Positions 63,301-64,000 of a stretch of DNA of 64,000 nucleotides are shown here, one piece after another. Origin of the DNA: Claviceps africana (lineage: Eukaryota > Ascomycota > Sordariomycetes > Hypocreales > Clavicipitaceae); assembly GCA_018360145.1 (NCBI GenBank), contig SRPY01000095.1:1-64000 (forward strand). Reading direction: 5' to 3'. The notes beneath the pieces were generated by a model that was not told the origin of the DNA, ran no database searches, and was given only the letters and a program-made list of their open reading frames with translations. The translations under genes were made by a program, and so were the position numbers. Numbering within the stretch: position 1 is the stretch's first letter; the number at the start of each line of letters is the position of its first letter.

Positions 63301-64000
63301 GCCTTAAAGATATATAATATAATTAAAGAACTAGCTAGCTAAAAAGCCCTTAGACTTAATAAGCTTTTAGTAAGGTTCTTTAAAGCCTATAATAAACCGC
63401 TTATTAACGTCCTCTCTAACTTATTTAATATATACTACTATATTAGGCACTATTTAGCTCTATTTTAAAAGGCTAAAGTTATAGTCTTTTATAAGCTAGG
63501 AAAGTTATTAAAGAAAAAGAAGTATATTAGTATATAAAGACTAATCTCTCTTTTTAATATTATAGGTAAGGTATTAAAAGCAGCGGTAGCAGTATAGATT
63601 ACCTATATAGCTAAGGAGGGCAGCGCTCTCCTAAAGCTTTAAATAGGTAATTACGCTAATTATTTTATAGAGATAGCCTTTACTATTTTAATAGAAGCTA
63701 TATATATAGTGTAGTACTATAGCGGTATTATATTGCTTCTTTAGCTTAATATCTTAGCTACCTTTAATATAATATATTATATAAAACTCACCTATATAAT
63801 AGTCTTTATTAGTCTCTTTATATAAATAGTGCGCTAAACCTAAGCCTTTACTACATTATATAAAGCCTACCTTATATTTAATAGCTAAATAATAGCCCCT
63901 TATATAGTACCTATAAGGGTCCTTTAAGGGTCCTTTATATCTCTAATTCTTTTCTTTCTTTATATTACTCTACTTTATACTAAACTTATAATAGTTAACT
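60388..64000 (+). mobile_element. LINE family B (plus), 5' 3.6 kb, continues past window
   Basis: A well-preserved 5' box (about 60390-60440, AACTTTCGCGATTTCGCCC) opens the element. ORF1 carries a zinc knuckle at 61487-61528 (C-Y-x-C-F-K-F-x-H-I-V-I-Y-C by RIP-aware reading, one TGC intact). The window ends just before the reverse transcriptase active site. More C and G survive here than in the copies at 17520 and 51997, so it is probably younger or less RIP-exposed. Confidence 0.85.

Noticed and set aside
56619..64000. Twin-primed 5' inversion of one LINE B
   Set aside because: The plus and minus parts overlap by about 700 bases of the element, which a single twin-priming event would not give.

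Overview
The window is a TE-dense, gene-poor, extremely AT-rich block of a filamentous ascomycete (Pezizomycotina) nuclear genome. Almost the whole length shows the signature of repeat-induced point mutation (RIP): CpA/TpG are nearly gone, TpA is everywhere, and transposon reading frames are riddled with TAA/TAG. Surviving C and G sit mostly in CpG, GpC or CpC contexts. Only one intact protein gene is supported: a minus-strand mitochondrial carrier of the SLC25A38/Hem25 type at 7245-8233, with a short first exon and a 62-nt intron. One tRNA-like sequence lies at 16407-16478.

Two related non-LTR retrotransposon (LINE) families, called A and B here, make up most of the rest. Both have an ORF1 remnant with a CCHC zinc knuckle and an ORF2 reverse transcriptase whose active-site remnant reads F-F-N-N or F-S-D-N. 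Both carry a similar GC-rich 5' terminal box. A ends in (TAAA)n after a GCTAGCG motif. B ends with a GGGCTC..GCCCCC motif and a TAA/TAAA tail. Their coding order is what is expected of Tad1/I-like fungal LINEs.

Layout: 1-4507 is the 3' part of A copy 1. 4508-6785 holds B 5' fragments, partly fold-back. 6786-8603 is the Hem25 island. 8604-9425 holds small inverted-repeat elements in AT-rich DNA. 9426-16240 is a B fragment split by a short TIR DNA element, itself split by A copy 2. 16407-17519 holds the tRNA-like sequence and unassigned sequence. 17520-21137 is B in + orientation. 21138 to about 51996 is one old host tract containing Ty3/gypsy remnants, interrupted by A copy 3 (24137-30695, minus), by a 5'-truncated A copy (35217-43873) that itself holds a full B copy (35730-42549, minus), and by A copy 4 (46195-51849). 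51997-64000 contains B in +, B in minus and B in + again, running off the window.

Target-site duplications of 11-14 bp could be read directly for five LINE insertions, which gives a nested relative chronology. No second protein gene could be supported. The wholly TE-derived, RIP-mutated character fits constitutive heterochromatin, with the Hem25 gene as a small euchromatin-like island.
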